A stretch of DNA of 64,000 nucleotides from Bacteroides fragilis NCTC 9343 (GCF_000025985.1 NC_003228.3:4588001-4652000), one strand, 5' to 3'; counted from the first letter of the stretch, positions 1 through 14,333 are shown. The notes: generated by a model not told the origin, from the sequence alone. Numbers and translations: made by a program.

Positions 1-482
1 GATTCATCTTATCAGAATGCTTCGAAATCAATCTGTCTGAAAGAAAAGAGATAATACCGGAATCGCCTGGAATGTGTTTTTTCCGGCCCCGGCAAATACT
101 CCTCCGAAATAAACAAATATGAGAAGAAACAATTATCATTTTGACAAAATGCCATCCAAACACCGATACCTTATCTATAAAGCCGGGAAGTTCGTATCTT
201 CTTTACAATCCATATTTTCTATTTTCACCCCGAAAACGTTCCAAATCGCTAAAATTCATAGGTTTCGTATACAAAAAAAGAGAAAAAGTTATTGCAATTC
301 CGGTTTTTATGCGTTTCTTTGCTGCGGAAAGATGATCGATTAGTTTCTCGATTTCAATTACAAGGTTTTTACTTCCGGCGCAAAGACGCTTTTGTAAACT
401 CTCTGTTTCTTTAATCCTTTTATTATTAAATCATCTTCCGGAGAGTTTTATTTCATTTATTTCATTTTTTATCATTTTCACT
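1..482. other. gene-poor left edge and leader of the RRM gene
   Basis: I see no convincing gene in this stretch. A short reading frame at 119-343 encodes a basic, compositionally odd 74-residue peptide with no recognisable domain and no ribosome binding site, so it is not called. The first ~115 bases stay open in two plus-strand frames and might be the tail of an upstream gene cut by the window edge, but this cannot be decided. The last ~140 bases are A+T-rich and are probably the promoter and 5' leader of the RNA-binding protein gene at 483. No full TTTG/TAnnTTTG promoter match was found. Confidence 0.4.
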
Positions 483-728
483 ATGAACATTTATGTTGGA
501 AACCTTAGCTACCGTGTTAAGGAAGCAGATCTGCAACAAGTTATGGAAGACTACGGAACAGTAACTTCTTGCAAAGTAATCATGGATCGCGAAACAGGCA
601 AATCAAAAGGTTTCGGTTTCGTAGAAATCGCTGACGATGCAGCCGGTGCAAAGGCTATCGCCGAATTGAACGGAGCTGAATACGAAGGTCGTACCATGGT
701 GGTTAAAGAAGCCAGACCAAGAGAGTAA
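483..728 (+). CDS. RRM-domain RNA-binding protein (RbpA type)
   Basis: An 81-residue protein that is essentially one RNA recognition motif. RNP2 is IYVGNL at residues 3-8 and RNP1 is KGFGFVEI at 42-49, with the aromatic residues that stack on RNA bases. The short basic tail ends in KEARPRE. Proteins of this size are widespread in Bacteroidota, which lack Hfq in many lineages, and are thought to bind single-stranded RNA and act after transcription; that role is inferred from the family. The gene stands alone, with a long A+T-rich leader and a strong terminator 24 bp after the stop, so it is probably a single-gene transcript. Confidence 0.93.
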   Translation: MNIYVGNLSYRVKEADLQQVMEDYGTVTSCKVIMDRETGKSKGFGFVEIADDAAGAKAIAELNGAEYEGRTMVVKEARPRE

Positions 729-752
729 CGACAGAAAAACGAAATTAAAAAG

Positions 753-790
753 AAACCTTTTACCCAAAGAGCCGGTAAAAGGTTTTTTTT
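753..790 (+). terminator. intrinsic terminator of the RRM gene
   Basis: A perfect 12-bp stem (AAACCTTTTACC at 753-764, complement at 774-785) with a 9-nt loop runs into eight T residues. Confidence 0.92.
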
Positions 791-846
791 ATGTATTCTA
801 TGTCCGGTGACTATTCTCCGGCAGAACGGAAAGCGGAAACGCTTGG

Positions 847-1608
847 CTAATCTTTCAGCTGGAAGTCCTTGCGACGCAACACAAAACTGTTACTCAGGTA
901 TTTCTCACGCACAATTTTATTTTCTGCCAACTCCTCGGGAGTGCCTTGGAACAGAATCTTTCCTTCGAACAGCAGATAGGCGCGATCGGTAATACTCAAC
1001 GTTTCCTGCACATTATGGTCCGTTATCAGGATACCTATATTCTTATCCTTCAATTTCCAGACAATCTGCTGAATATCTTCTACGGCAATCGGGTCTACAC
1101 CGGCAAACGGTTCATCGAGCATGATAAATTTAGGGTCGATGGCCAGGCAACGTGCTATCTCCGTACGGCGACGTTCACCACCGGACAACTGGGTACCCTT
1201 GTTCTTACGCACTTTCTGTAAACGGAACTCGGCTATCAGACTCTCAAGCTTATCTTTCTGATAATCGAGAGGCTTATTAGTCATTTCAAGCACGGAGGCA
1301 ATGTTGTCCTCCACCGTCATCTGCCGGAAAACCGAAGCTTCCTGGGCCAAATATCCGATACCGGTTTGGGCACGTTTGTAAACAGGATATTTTGTTATTT
1401 CAAGATCATCCAGGAAAATACGGCCTTCATTCGGAGTAATCAATCCTACGGTCATATAGAACGAAGTAGTTTTCCCGGCACCGTTCGGCCCGAGCAAACC
1501 AACAATCTCGCCCTGCTTCACATTGATGGAAACATGGCTCACCACCGTACGCTTACCGTACTTTTTCACCAAGTCTTCAGTACGAAGCACCATCTTGCTT
1601 TCTTCCAT
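847..1608 (-). CDS. lptB: LPS export ABC transporter ATP-binding protein LptB
   Basis: Cytoplasmic ATPase of the LptBFG complex that extracts lipopolysaccharide from the inner membrane and drives it to the outer membrane. From the chosen start the protein has 253 residues. Walker A is GPNGAGKT at 40-47, the Q-loop glutamine is at 89, the signature LSGGE at 141-145, Walker B FIMLDEP at 161-167 and the switch histidine at 198. The reading frame extends 20 codons further upstream, but those codons are hydrophobic, unlike the family, and overlap the divergent promoter region, so the ATG at 1608 with an AAGGA just upstream is preferred (1593 is also possible). LptF/LptG are not adjacent. Confidence 0.93.
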   Translation of the reverse strand: MEESKMVLRTEDLVKKYGKRTVVSHVSINVKQGEIVGLLGPNGAGKTTSFYMTVGLITPNEGRIFLDDLEITKYPVYKRAQTGIGYLAQEASVFRQMTVEDNIASVLEMTNKPLDYQKDKLESLIAEFRLQKVRKNKGTQLSGGERRRTEIARCLAIDPKFIMLDEPFAGVDPIAVEDIQQIVWKLKDKNIGILITDHNVQETLSITDRAYLLFEGKILFQGTPEELAENKIVREKYLSNSFVLRRKDFQLKD

Positions 1609-1626
1609 ATCCTTTGTTATTTTGCG

Positions 1627-1677
1627 GCAAATGTAGCAAAAATAAGCCGAAAAAACGTACATTTGCAAACAAATATA
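1627..1677. promoter_or_regulatory. divergent promoter region between lptB and mlaE
   Basis: Matches to the Bacteroidota -7 element TAnnTTTG occur in both directions: TACATTTG on the plus strand at 1658-1665, 19 bp before the mlaE start, and the same sequence on the minus strand at 1627-1634, 19 bp before the lptB start. A further minus-strand TATATTTG lies at 1670-1677. No clear TTTG -33 box accompanies them, so exact transcription starts are uncertain. Confidence 0.5.
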
Positions 1678-1683
1678 CGAGTT

Positions 1684-2427
1684 ATGATTAAAGCATTAAG
1701 AACCGTCGGCAGATACATCATGCTTATGGGGCGGACTTTTTCACGTCCCGAGCGTATGCGTATGTTCTTCCGGCAATATATCAAAGAGATAGAGCAACTG
1801 GGAGTAAACTCTATCGGCATCGTGCTGTTGATTTCATTCTTCATCGGAGCGGTGATCACCATCCAGATAAAATTAAACATCGAAAGCCCATGGATGCCCC
1901 GCTGGACGGTGGGATACGTCACCCGAGAGATTCTTCTGCTTGAATTCTCCTCCTCCATCATGTGTCTGATCCTGGCCGGTAAAGTAGGGTCGAACATAGC
2001 TTCCGAGCTGGGCACCATGCGCGTGACGCAACAGATTGACGCACTTGAAATCATGGGAGTCAACTCCGCCAACTATCTGATATTACCCAAAATTACGGCA
2101 ATGGTCACCATGATTCCTATTTTAGTGACTTTCAGTATCTTCGCAGGTATCATCGGAGCGTTTGCAACCTGCTGGTTCGGTGGCATCATGACGGCTACCG
2201 ACCTTGAGTACGGACTTCAATACATGTTTGTAGAGTGGTTTGTGTGGTGCGGCATCATCAAATCCCTGTTTTTTGCCTTTATCATTGCCAGCGTCTCCTC
2301 TTTCTTCGGCTATACCGTAGAAGGCGGTTCGATAGAAGTGGGAAAGGCATCTACCGATTCGGTGGTTTCCAGCAGCGTACTGATTTTGTTTGCCGACCTG
2401 GTATTAACTAAACTTTTAATGGGATGA
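1684..2427 (+). CDS. mlaE: MlaE-family ABC lipid transporter permease
   Basis: Inner-membrane permease of the MCE/Mla lipid transport system, which moves phospholipids between inner and outer membranes. The 247-residue protein has several hydrophobic segments and the conserved family stretch [20 protein letters not shown] followed by DALEIMG. The open frame begins far upstream at 1366, inside lptB on the other strand; the ATG at 1684 gives normal family length and is used. It overlaps the next gene, the ATPase, by 4 bp (ATGA), which indicates translational coupling. The usual substrate-binding MCE protein (MlaD) is not next to the pair. Confidence 0.93.
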   Translation: MIKALRTVGRYIMLMGRTFSRPERMRMFFRQYIKEIEQLGVNSIGIVLLISFFIGAVITIQIKLNIESPWMPRWTVGYVTREILLLEFSSSIMCLILAGKVGSNIASELGTMRVTQQIDALEIMGVNSANYLILPKITAMVTMIPILVTFSIFAGIIGAFATCWFGGIMTATDLEYGLQYMFVEWFVWCGIIKSLFFAFIIASVSSFFGYTVEGGSIEVGKASTDSVVSSSVLILFADLVLTKLLMG

Positions 2428-3194
2428 TCGAAGTAAAAGGACTCTATAAATCATTCGAAGGCAAAACGGTATTGCATAATATCGACGCCACTTTCGAAAA
2501 TGGAAAAACCAGCCTGATTATCGGACAGAGCGGTTCGGGAAAGACTGTACTGATGAAATGTATCGTCGGATTGCTGACACCGGAAAAAGGAGAAGTGCTC
2601 TATGACGGACGCAACTTCCTGGCCATGGGGAAAAAAGAAAAGAAACACCTGCGACGCGAGATGGGAATGATTTTTCAAAGCGCGGCGTTGTTCGACTCCA
2701 TGTCTGTTTTGGATAATGTTATGTTTCCGCTCAACATGTTCGGCACCGACACTTTGCGCGAACAAACCAAACGGGCTATGTTCTGCCTCGACCGTGTCAA
2801 CCTCACGGAAGCTAAAGATAAATTTCCCGGCGAAATCAGTGGAGGTATGCAGAAGCGTGTAGCCATTGCACGGGCCATTGCACTGAACCCGCAGTATCTC
2901 TTTTGCGATGAACCGAACTCCGGACTCGACCCTAAAACTTCTTTAGTGATAGACGACCTGATTCATGACATCACACGGGAATACAACATGACTACTATCA
3001 TCAACACCCACGACATGAACTCGGTAATGGGAATCGGTGAAAAGATTATCTACATTTATCAGGGAACCAAAGAATGGGAGGGCACAAAAGATGACATTTT
3101 CACATCCACCAACGAACAGTTGAATAACTTCATTTTCGCCTCCGACCTGCTACGTAAAGTTAAGGATGTAGAAATACAAAACCTCGAAGGATAA
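2424..3194 (+). CDS. mlaF: MlaF-family ABC lipid transporter ATPase
   Basis: ATPase partner of the MlaE permease. In the 256-residue protein Walker A is GQSGSGKT at 34-41, followed by a signature ISGGMQKRVAIARA and Walker B YLFCDEPNSGLD with the Mla-type DPKTS stretch after it. The ISGGM signature and the GLDP segment are typical of MlaF rather than of amino-acid importers. The gene begins inside the last codons of mlaE and ends 23 bp before a strong hairpin, so the two form a bicistronic operon. It converges on the response regulator gene downstream. Confidence 0.93.
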   Translation: MIEVKGLYKSFEGKTVLHNIDATFENGKTSLIIGQSGSGKTVLMKCIVGLLTPEKGEVLYDGRNFLAMGKKEKKHLRREMGMIFQSAALFDSMSVLDNVMFPLNMFGTDTLREQTKRAMFCLDRVNLTEAKDKFPGEISGGMQKRVAIARAIALNPQYLFCDEPNSGLDPKTSLVIDDLIHDITREYNMTTIINTHDMNSVMGIGEKIIYIYQGTKEWEGTKDDIFTSTNEQLNNFIFASDLLRKVKDVEIQNLEG

Positions 3195-3217
3195 TCCACT
3201 ATCAGACTGAAATAGAA

Positions 3218-3256
3218 GGGCTCATGAATCATCACAATTCACGAGCCCACTTTTTG
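3218..3256 (+). terminator. terminator of the mlaEF operon
   Basis: Inverted arms GGGCTCATGAAT (3218-3229) and ATTCACGAGCCC (3237-3248) pair with a single mismatch and are followed by a short T-rich run. Confidence 0.85.
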
Positions 3257-3425
3257 TTATAAAAAAACCAGTTAATAGAATCGACATATATCATCACGAC
3301 ATATTGACTGTCCTAAAGTTCTCAATAAAACTTAAAAAGAGAATAATTCCAATTACACTTCAAAGATAGCAAAAAAAATGCAGCAAAACATCACCGAAAA
3401 CCGTGACAAATCAAAATAAATAGAA

Positions 3426-4073
3426 TCATTCGAGTTCTATCCATCCTTTTGACATTGCTTTCACTACCATATCAATAGCATTCTTTGCACAGAACTTTTG
3501 AATCAGCCTCTTACGAAATGTCTCAACAGTATTCTCCGAGATTTTTAATTCGGCAGCCACTTCGTGCGTATTACATCCCCTCGCGACAGCTTTCAGTACA
3601 TCGAGCTCTCGCTTTGTAGGGATATCTTTCGAGTGAATTTGTACAGGACTGAGACTTAGCTTTTGACGAATAGATTGAAACCGCGGACAAGTATAGGGAT
3701 TTCCTTCAAGCACGCTTTTCACGGCATTTTCAAACTCTACCGCTTCGGATGATTTAAGGATCACAGCATTCACTTTCTGGCGAATCAAACGATTGATAAT
3801 CCAGATTTCCTCATGCATAGTACTAATAATAATACGCGCACTCTCGTTAATCTCACGAATCATATCAACCAGATCGAATCCTGATATATCAGGAAGATTC
3901 ACATCCAACACATAGATGTCATAATCCCGCTCTCCAATCAGCTCGGCAGCTTTTGCCCCCGAAGTCACCGCATCGGCAACTCTGACATCAGGGACCGACT
4001 CCAGCATACGCCGCATTCCTTCAAGAACCAGTGCATGATCGTCAACTAATAGTATTTCTGCCTTCGCTTCCAT
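3426..4073 (-). CDS. LuxR/NarL-family response regulator (orphan)
   Basis: A 215-residue two-domain response regulator. The receiver domain spans residues ~5-120: acidic pair D11/D12, phosphoacceptor D57 in YVLDVNLPD, and conserved K107. The C-terminal LuxR-type helix-turn-helix covers ~150-215, with the family signature TKRELDVLKAVARGCNTHEV and ISENTVETFRKRL. It should bind DNA as a phosphorylated dimer. No histidine kinase gene is adjacent, so the partner is unknown; kinases of this family in Bacteroides often sit elsewhere. The gene is isolated between two opposing terminators. Confidence 0.92.
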   Translation of the reverse strand: MEAKAEILLVDDHALVLEGMRRMLESVPDVRVADAVTSGAKAAELIGERDYDIYVLDVNLPDISGFDLVDMIREINESARIIISTMHEEIWIINRLIRQKVNAVILKSSEAVEFENAVKSVLEGNPYTCPRFQSIRQKLSLSPVQIHSKDIPTKRELDVLKAVARGCNTHEVAAELKISENTVETFRKRLIQKFCAKNAIDMVVKAMSKGWIELE

Positions 4074-4180
4074 GTAGCCTTTGTCTGTATTTATGGTTTG
4101 CTTCTTTTTGCTCTGTACAAATATAAATAAAAAGCATTACATAAGAAACAAAAAGAATCAATTATTTCAATTATTACGGG

Positions 4181-4213
4181 CAAAAAGAAAGCCGGATTCT
4201 TCATCATCCGGCT
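4181..4213 (-). terminator. terminator of the yceD-rpmF-fabH-era-der cluster
   Basis: Perfect 8-bp arms AGCCGGAT (4190-4197) and ATCCGGCT (4206-4213). Read on the minus strand the stem is followed by TTTCTTTTTG. It lies 36 bp beyond the der stop codon. Confidence 0.88.
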
Positions 4214-4249
4214 CTTATATTCATATATCAATTAAATTCGACACAAAAT

Positions 4250-5563
4250 TTACTTCTGTCTGATATAAATATTAATGGGAGTTCCACTCAAATCCCACTT
4301 TTCACGCATCTTGTTTTCCAGGAACCTTCTATAAGGCTCTTTCACATACTGCGGCAGATTGGCGAAAAAGACAAACGAAGGTACTTGCGTATTAGGCAAC
4401 TGAGTGACATATTTAATTTTGATGTATTTTCCCTTAGTTGCAGGAGGCGGATAAGCCTCGATCAACGGAAGCATCTCTTCATTCAAGCGGGCTGTAGGGA
4501 TTTTAATCATGCGATTCTCATAAACCTTGCGTGCTTCTTCAAGCACTTTGAGGATTCTCTGCTTTGTCAATGCCGACGCAAATACTATAGGAAAATCAAC
4601 AAAAGGAGCAAAACGTGAACGAATGGCTTCTTCGAAAGTCTTCATGACTTTATCAGTCTTGTTTTCTACAAGATCCCATTTGTTGACAACTACCACCAAC
4701 CCTTTCGAGTTTTTCTGAATCAACGAAAAGATATTTAAGTCTTGACTTTCTATACCACGGGTCGCATCCACCATCAAAATACATACATCAGCTCCCTCGA
4801 TAGCACGAATAGAACGAACTACAGAATAATACTCCAGATCCTCGTTCACTTTATTCTTTTTACGAATACCGGCTGTATCTACCAAGTAGAAATCGAAACC
4901 GAACTTATTGTAACGAGTATAAATTGAGTCACGGGTTGTTCCGGCTATTTCCGTAACAATGTTACGTTCTTCACCGATAAAAGCATTCACGATAGATGAC
5001 TTTCCGGCATTGGGACGTCCTACCACTGCAAAACGTGGGATATCTTCATCCAGAATCTCATCAGATTCTTTCTTGAATTTACTAACAATCAAATCCATCA
5101 GATCACCCGTACCACTACCACTAATCGCAGAAATACAATACGGATCGCCCAGTCCTAACCGATAAAACTCAGGAGCATTGTATCGTAGCTCATGGTTATC
5201 AGTCTTATTGGCTACCATAATAACCGGACTCTTGGCCCGGCGCAATATAGCGGCTACCTGCATATCCAAATCTGTCACTCCGTTTGTCACATCCACTACA
5301 AACAGAATTACGTCCGCCTCGTCCACTGCCATCAATACCTGCTTGCGTATTTCCTCTTCGAATATATCGTCAGAGTTCACCACCCATCCACCGGTATCAA
5401 CAACAGAAAACTCCCGTCCTAACCATTCGGATTTACCATACTGCCTATCACGGGTAGTACCCGCTTCATCGTTCACAATTGCCTGACGGGTCTTCGTCAA
5501 ACGATTAAATAAGGTAGACTTGCCCACATTGGGTCGTCCTACGATTGCAACTAAATTTCCCAT
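4250..5563 (-). CDS. der: ribosome biogenesis GTPase Der (EngA)
   Basis: Essential double GTPase needed for assembly of the large ribosomal subunit. The 437-residue protein has the diagnostic two G domains in tandem: P-loops GRPNVGKS at 9-16 and GRPNAGKS at 182-189, switch motifs DTGG at 56-59 and DTAG at ~229-232, and specificity motifs NKTD at 119-122 and NKWD at 294-297. A C-terminal KH-like domain (~350-437) binds rRNA. It follows era by 52 bp on the same strand, and both are probably expressed together. Length and motifs are normal for the family. Confidence 0.97.
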   Translation of the reverse strand: MGNLVAIVGRPNVGKSTLFNRLTKTRQAIVNDEAGTTRDRQYGKSEWLGREFSVVDTGGWVVNSDDIFEEEIRKQVLMAVDEADVILFVVDVTNGVTDLDMQVAAILRRAKSPVIMVANKTDNHELRYNAPEFYRLGLGDPYCISAISGSGTGDLMDLIVSKFKKESDEILDEDIPRFAVVGRPNAGKSSIVNAFIGEERNIVTEIAGTTRDSIYTRYNKFGFDFYLVDTAGIRKKNKVNEDLEYYSVVRSIRAIEGADVCILMVDATRGIESQDLNIFSLIQKNSKGLVVVVNKWDLVENKTDKVMKTFEEAIRSRFAPFVDFPIVFASALTKQRILKVLEEARKVYENRMIKIPTARLNEEMLPLIEAYPPPATKGKYIKIKYVTQLPNTQVPSFVFFANLPQYVKEPYRRFLENKMREKWDLSGTPINIYIRQK

Positions 5564-5615
5564 AGTTTACACACTTTATTTTTGCGACTATCACAGTCGT
5601 ATGAATTTTCTTTTT

Positions 5616-6497
5616 TTAATCTAACTGATAGCCAAAATTCCGCAACTCCTTATCTGAACTGCGCCAATCTTTGTCTACTTTCACATACGTTTCCAGGAAA
5701 ACAGTTTTTCCGAAAAAACGTTCCAGATCGCGTCGCGCCTCAGTAGCCACCTTCTTCAGGGCCTTACCCTGTTTTCCAATAATAATGCCTTTCTGAGAAT
5801 CACGTTCTACATAAATCACAGCATGAATATGTATCTTCTTTGCATCTTCCTTAAATTCCTCCACTACTACTTCTACCGAATAGGGAATCTCCTTATCATA
5901 ATACAACAAGATCTTTTCACGGATTATCTCGTTGACAAAAAAACGGGCTGGCTTATCAGTCCATTGATCCTTATCAAAATAAGGGGGGGAATCAGGCAAG
6001 AGGTCTTTGATCCGCTTCATCACATAGTCTACATTAAACTTCGTAGCTGCCGAAATCGGAATAATTTCAGCTTGCGGAAGCAACTCTTTCCACTCTTCTA
6101 CCAGTTTCACAAGCTTTTCCTGATCAGTCAGGTCTATTTTATTAATCAACAATAAAATAGGTGCCGACTGCTGACGTACTTTCTGAATAAATTCGTTATT
6201 CTTATCAGGAGTTTCAATCACGTCCGTCACATAAAGCAAGACATCTGCATCAGCCAATGCTGAAGTAGAGAAGTTCAGCATAGATTCCTGTAACTTATAA
6301 TTAGGTTTCAATACCCCCGGAGTATCCGAAAAAACAATCTGCATATCATCCGTATTATAGATACCCATAATCCGGTGACGAGTAGTCTGCGCCTTAAACG
6401 TAGCAATCGAGATACGTTCGCCTACCAACACATTCATCAGTGTCGATTTACCCACATTGGGATTTCCTACTATATTTACAAAACCAGCTTTATGCAT
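5616..6497 (-). CDS. era: GTPase Era
   Basis: Essential GTPase that binds the 3' end of 16S rRNA and assists small-subunit maturation. The chosen protein has 293 residues: P-loop GNPNVGKS at 11-18, switch DTPG, specificity motif NKID, and a C-terminal KH domain with the conserved GKQGKALKKV stretch. The open frame starts 12 codons earlier at 6533, but that ATG lies inside the fabH terminator stem; the ATG at 6497, preceded by GGAAGA, is the better start. der follows in the same direction. Confidence 0.96.
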   Translation of the reverse strand: MHKAGFVNIVGNPNVGKSTLMNVLVGERISIATFKAQTTRHRIMGIYNTDDMQIVFSDTPGVLKPNYKLQESMLNFSTSALADADVLLYVTDVIETPDKNNEFIQKVRQQSAPILLLINKIDLTDQEKLVKLVEEWKELLPQAEIIPISAATKFNVDYVMKRIKDLLPDSPPYFDKDQWTDKPARFFVNEIIREKILLYYDKEIPYSVEVVVEEFKEDAKKIHIHAVIYVERDSQKGIIIGKQGKALKKVATEARRDLERFFGKTVFLETYVKVDKDWRSSDKELRNFGYQLD

Positions 6498-6523
6498 CGT
6501 CTTCCATTTATTGATTGAGACAA

Positions 6524-6553
6524 AAAAACGCATCGAATCGAAATAGGATGCGT
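6524..6553 (-). terminator. terminator after fabH
   Basis: Perfect 7-bp arms ACGCATC (6528-6534) and GATGCGT (6547-6553). On the minus strand the stem ends in a run of seven T residues. It separates fabH from era and argues for a separate or read-through era transcript. Confidence 0.82.
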
Positions 6554-6584
6554 TTTATGTGATTTATATTAGCAACTGTCGTCA

Positions 6585-7592
6585 CTATTCTTTTTTCCCG
6601 TCGTAACCCCATTTCACATACACGGCTCCCCAGGTAAACCCTGCACCAAACGCAGTGAAAATGATGTTATCGCCTTTCTTAAGTTTCTCTTCAAAATCCC
6701 AGATACACAAAGGCAGAGTACCTGCACTCGTGTTACCGTAATGCTGAATATCTACCAGAACCTTCTCCATCGGAACTTCCATGCGATGAGCTACCGCTTC
6801 GATGATGCGCATATTGGCTTGATGGGGAACAATCCAGTCGATGTTATCTTTCGTCAGACCATTCTTTTCTGCTATAGCTGCACTCACATCAGACATGTTT
6901 GAAACAGCATATTTAAATACTGTTCTACCTTCTTGGTGAATGTAATGCATCTTATTGTCAACAGTGAAATAGGAAGGAGGACAAACCGAACCGCCCGCTT
7001 TCATGTGGAGGAAAGGCAATCCCTTACCATCAGTTCTCAAGATAGCATCCATAATTCCCAGATCTTCTGTAGTCGGTTCAACCATAAAGGCTGCCGCTCC
7101 ATCGCCAAAGATGGGACATGTTGCACGCTCTGTGTAATCTACCATTGATGACATCTTATCTGCACCAACAATGATTATCTTTTTATATCGTCCCGAACGG
7201 ATAAAATTGGCTGCTGTTTCCATCAAAAACAAGAATCCGCTACAAGCGGCTTGCAGATCGAAAGCAAAAGCATTTTTTAGTCCGAGTTTATCACAAAGAA
7301 TAGAAGCTGTTGAGGGGAAATGATAGTCAGGAGTAGTAGTTGCAACGATAACCAAATCAATATCATCAGGATTCGAACCCGTTTTTTTCATCAACTGTTT
7401 AGCTGCCTTACGGGCCATGTACGAAGTACCTAATCCTTCTTCGTTCAGTATTCGTCTTTCTTTTACTCCAATACGAGTCATAATCCACTCGTCATTGGTA
7501 TCCACCATCTTAGATATCTCGTCATTTGTCAAGACATAATCAGGTACATATCCTCCGACTCCTGTGATTACTGCATTTATTTTTTCCATCAA
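6585..7592 (-). CDS. fabH: 3-oxoacyl-ACP synthase III (FabH)
   Basis: Starts fatty acid synthesis by condensing an acyl-CoA primer with malonyl-ACP. The 335-residue thiolase-fold protein has the full Cys-His-Asn triad: C117 in the AACSGF motif, H257 in VPHQAN and N287 in YGNTSAG. The C-terminal glycine-rich segment FGAGFTWGA is also intact. In Bacteroides this enzyme is expected to use branched and straight primers, giving iso/anteiso lipids; that is family knowledge, not visible here. It lies 94 bp downstream of rpmF, the classic yceD-rpmF-fab arrangement. Confidence 0.96.
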   Translation of the reverse strand: MMEKINAVITGVGGYVPDYVLTNDEISKMVDTNDEWIMTRIGVKERRILNEEGLGTSYMARKAAKQLMKKTGSNPDDIDLVIVATTTPDYHFPSTASILCDKLGLKNAFAFDLQAACSGFLFLMETAANFIRSGRYKKIIIVGADKMSSMVDYTERATCPIFGDGAAAFMVEPTTEDLGIMDAILRTDGKGLPFLHMKAGGSVCPPSYFTVDNKMHYIHQEGRTVFKYAVSNMSDVSAAIAEKNGLTKDNIDWIVPHQANMRIIEAVAHRMEVPMEKVLVDIQHYGNTSAGTLPLCIWDFEEKLKKGDNIIFTAFGAGFTWGAVYVKWGYDGKKE

Positions 7593-7686
7593 TTCTGTTT
7601 TAATTTAGCAATACATCTAATACTTAAAGCAGCCGGAGAGCAATGCCCTCTGGCTGTTTGATAAGTATAAGCTTATTCAGACTGCA

Positions 7687-7872
7687 TTATACAGCAGCTT
7701 CTTTTTCAATTGCCAGCTTACCTCTATAGTATCCGCAAGCGCCGCATACTGTATGGTAAACATGCCATTCACCGCAGTTCGGGCAAATAGCCAATGTAGG
7801 AGCTACTGCTTTATCATGAGTTCTTCTCTTTGCAGTTCTTGTTTTTGATTGTCTTCTCTTAGGATGTGCCAT
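7687..7872 (-). CDS. rpmF: 50S ribosomal protein L32
   Basis: A 61-residue basic ribosomal protein. The N-terminus MAHPKRRQSK is the usual L32 start. Four cysteines (C30, C33, C43, C46) form the zinc-binding C-x2-C...C-x2-C ribbon of the zinc-dependent form. The gene is 13 bp downstream of yceD and precedes fabH, coupling ribosome and lipid synthesis genes as in many bacteria. Confidence 0.97.
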   Translation of the reverse strand: MAHPKRRQSKTRTAKRRTHDKAVAPTLAICPNCGEWHVYHTVCGACGYYRGKLAIEKEAAV

Positions 7873-7885
7873 TTTCTTTTAAACT

Positions 7886-8461
7886 TTAATTATTATCTAA
7901 TATTTTTTTTAATTCATTCCAGCGCGGATCAATCTGTTCCTCCGCTTCATCTTCCACAACGATATCCTCACCAGCGCCAAAAGATTCTTCAGCATCGTCA
8001 TCACCACTTGTTCTCAGGTGTTTATTCAGCTTACTGGTCACAGCTTTATTACACTTGCCCGGGGCATGTACATGCTTCATCGGAATAGCCAAAGCTATAA
8101 ACTCATACATAAACCAAGCTACATTGATCTCCCCTTCTTCTTCAGGGATCACAATCAGGTTATCTCCCTCCTCAGCATATTCATGGCCAAATTTTACCAT
8201 CAACTTATCAGAAGAAGTAACCGGTTGTTCCATTTCATCCAGACAACGGTCACATGGTACCCATACGATACCTTCAGTCCGGAAACTCAACTCAAAAGCA
8301 CGAGAGGTCTTTTTAACGGTCAACTCTACATTGACTTTACCTTTCTGAACTTCAGGGCCATCAATATGAGCGAAAAAAAGATTGTCAAGTAGAAACTCAT
8401 ATTTGCATGAGTCTGCTTGCATTCCTTTCAAATCAATTTTGTATTTATCAAACTTTCCCAA
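7886..8461 (-). CDS. yceD: YceD family protein (DUF177)
   Basis: A 191-residue member of the YceD/DUF177 family, which almost always precedes rpmF and is implicated in 23S rRNA accumulation or processing. The family's CDRCLDEM motif is present at about residues 76-83, and the C-terminal half is strongly acidic. A minus-strand TACCTTTG -7 element at 8484-8491, 23 bp before the start codon, marks a probable promoter for the yceD-rpmF-fabH transcript; no -33 box at the right spacing was seen. The molecular function is not firmly established. Confidence 0.88.
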   Translation of the reverse strand: MGKFDKYKIDLKGMQADSCKYEFLLDNLFFAHIDGPEVQKGKVNVELTVKKTSRAFELSFRTEGIVWVPCDRCLDEMEQPVTSSDKLMVKFGHEYAEEGDNLIVIPEEEGEINVAWFMYEFIALAIPMKHVHAPGKCNKAVTSKLNKHLRTSGDDDAEESFGAGEDIVVEDEAEEQIDPRWNELKKILDNN

Positions 8462-8728
8462 AGCTTCTCTTTTTTAATCGTTGCAAAGGTACAAAAAAAG
8501 CCCAAACGTTATGTACTACTTAACTAATTTTCATCTGAATCTTAAGTTAGTAGACATAATTCGGGCGACAAAGATACGAATAATAATCCTCATAACATAC
8601 AAATTATCAGTAAATATTCGTATTTTAAATAGTATTTTATTTATAACCCGCTTTCCCTACTCCCAGGGTCAGAGTAGAAACAGGGCAGCCTGGCGCTCCC
8701 TTTCCTTCCCCCCTGTATAAAACAAGTC

Positions 8729-8761
8729 ATCCCCTCCGGTCTTTCGACCGAAGGGGATGAA
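8729..8761 (-). terminator. terminator of the rRNA operon
   Basis: A long GC-rich hairpin with arms TCATCCCCTCCGGTC and GACCGAAGGGGATGA (one mismatch) lies 15 bp beyond the 5S gene, followed on the minus strand by CTTGTTTTAT. Confidence 0.85.
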
Positions 8762-8775
8762 CCATCTGAAAAAAA

Positions 8776-8884
<109 letters not shown>

Positions 8885-8974
8885 TAAGGCAGACATAATG
8901 TACAAAAGTAAATTCAGCGGTCTATTATATAAATAGTGAAGCTAAACGGATATATAAACCATTGAAGGCGGATA

Positions 8975-11862
<2,888 letters not shown>

Positions 11863-12010
11863 ATCGCCAGATTCATCTCCTTTTCTTAAAAAGGATCTGA
11901 ACCAAATGGTTCGATATATACTTTTAGCTCTTACTAAATTTACTTTTTTCTGTACATCATGTCAAAGATCGTTTGATTACACGCAAGCCTGTTAGGTCGC
12001 GGTATCGGAG

Positions 12011-12084
12011 TGGAGAATAACGGATTCGAACCGTTGACCCTCTGCGTGCAAGGCAGATGCTCTAGCCAGCTGAGCTAATCCCCC
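12011..12084 (-). tRNA. tRNA-Ala (TGC)
   Basis: The 74-nt minus-strand sequence starts GGGGGATTAGCTCAG and folds as a full cloverleaf with anticodon TGC in the loop CTTGCAC and T-arm GGTTCGAAT. The 3' CCA is not encoded. It sits in the 16S-23S spacer. Confidence 0.95.
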
Positions 12085-12112
12085 AATCATACAAGATAAA
12101 ATATCTATCTGT

Positions 12113-12189
12113 TGGTAGTCCCAGGCAGAGTTGAACTGCCGACCTCTACATTATCAGTGTAGCGCTCTAACCAACTGAGCTATAGGACT
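12113..12189 (-). tRNA. tRNA-Ile (GAT)
   Basis: The 77-nt minus-strand sequence begins AGTCCTATAGCTCAG, has anticodon GAT in the loop CTGATAA and ends with an encoded CCA. It is the first spacer tRNA after 16S. Unlike the neighbouring tRNA-Ala, its CCA is genomic. Confidence 0.95.
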
Positions 12190-12341
12190 AGTTCAACCGT
12201 GTCCTGTTTTAGACTCGGCTTCTGTTTTTCTCTTGTTTATCTCTATCTATATTGCTATAGATGGTTGATCTATATTCTATAAATAAACAAGTACCAGTAG
12301 TACAATTTAGAACCAATGAACGTCGTTTTCAACATCGCTCC

Positions 12342-13871
<1,530 letters not shown>

Positions 13872-14056
13872 TAAAAGTATTGTTATATATCCCATAAGGG
13901 ATGATATTAGCTCTGTTCAGGATGTCGAAAATTTATTGACGGTCATTTTTACATACCTATATAATAAGTATTGACGGTTCTAAATTTGACTTGTACTACT
14001 TGTATTGTTTATCAATGTTTCAAAGAACTCTTCTTTTTAAATTCTGCTTCGTTTCA
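13872..14056 (-). other. rRNA operon 5' leader
   Basis: About 185 bp between the most proximal rRNA promoter and the 16S gene. It is transcribed leader, probably containing the processing stem and antitermination signals. No reading frame worth calling lies in it. Confidence 0.6.
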
Positions 14057-14066
14057 AAAGCGGGTG

Positions 14067-14098
14067 CAAAGGTAAGGGGTTTATTTTAAACTGCCAAA
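14067..14098 (-). promoter_or_regulatory. rRNA promoter P1 (proximal)
   Basis: On the minus strand TTTG (14095-14098) is followed after 20 nt by TACCTTTG (14067-14074), a full match to the Bacteroidota primary-sigma consensus. The downstream bases GCACCCGC are GC-rich, as expected for a promoter under stringent control. Confidence 0.88.
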
Positions 14099-14205
14099 TG
14101 TTTTGGGAAGTTTTTTTTCTCAATGCCCGTCTTTTATTTCCAAGCCTCTCTGTGCGAAAGGGAAAGAAAAGACAGCCAAAGGCCCTCGCTCTGCGAATCG
14201 GACTG

Positions 14206-14238
14206 CAAAGATAACGACTTTTATAATAATGATCCAAA
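14206..14238 (-). promoter_or_regulatory. rRNA promoter P2
   Basis: On the minus strand TTTG (14235-14238), a 21-nt spacer, then TATCTTTG (14206-14213), with the same style of downstream sequence (GCAGTCCG) as P1. Confidence 0.82.
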
Positions 14239-14333
14239 TAAAAAGGAAATTATTTTTGTTATTCTGTAAGGCAGGTCCTACGCCGTTGCAACATGTCAAA
14301 ATTAAATGCTGTCCGTCTCTTGGAAAGCGGATG

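Noticed and set aside
119..343. 74-residue frame before the RRM gene
   Set aside because: No ribosome site, no recognisable domain, odd composition, and overlapped by another frame of similar quality.
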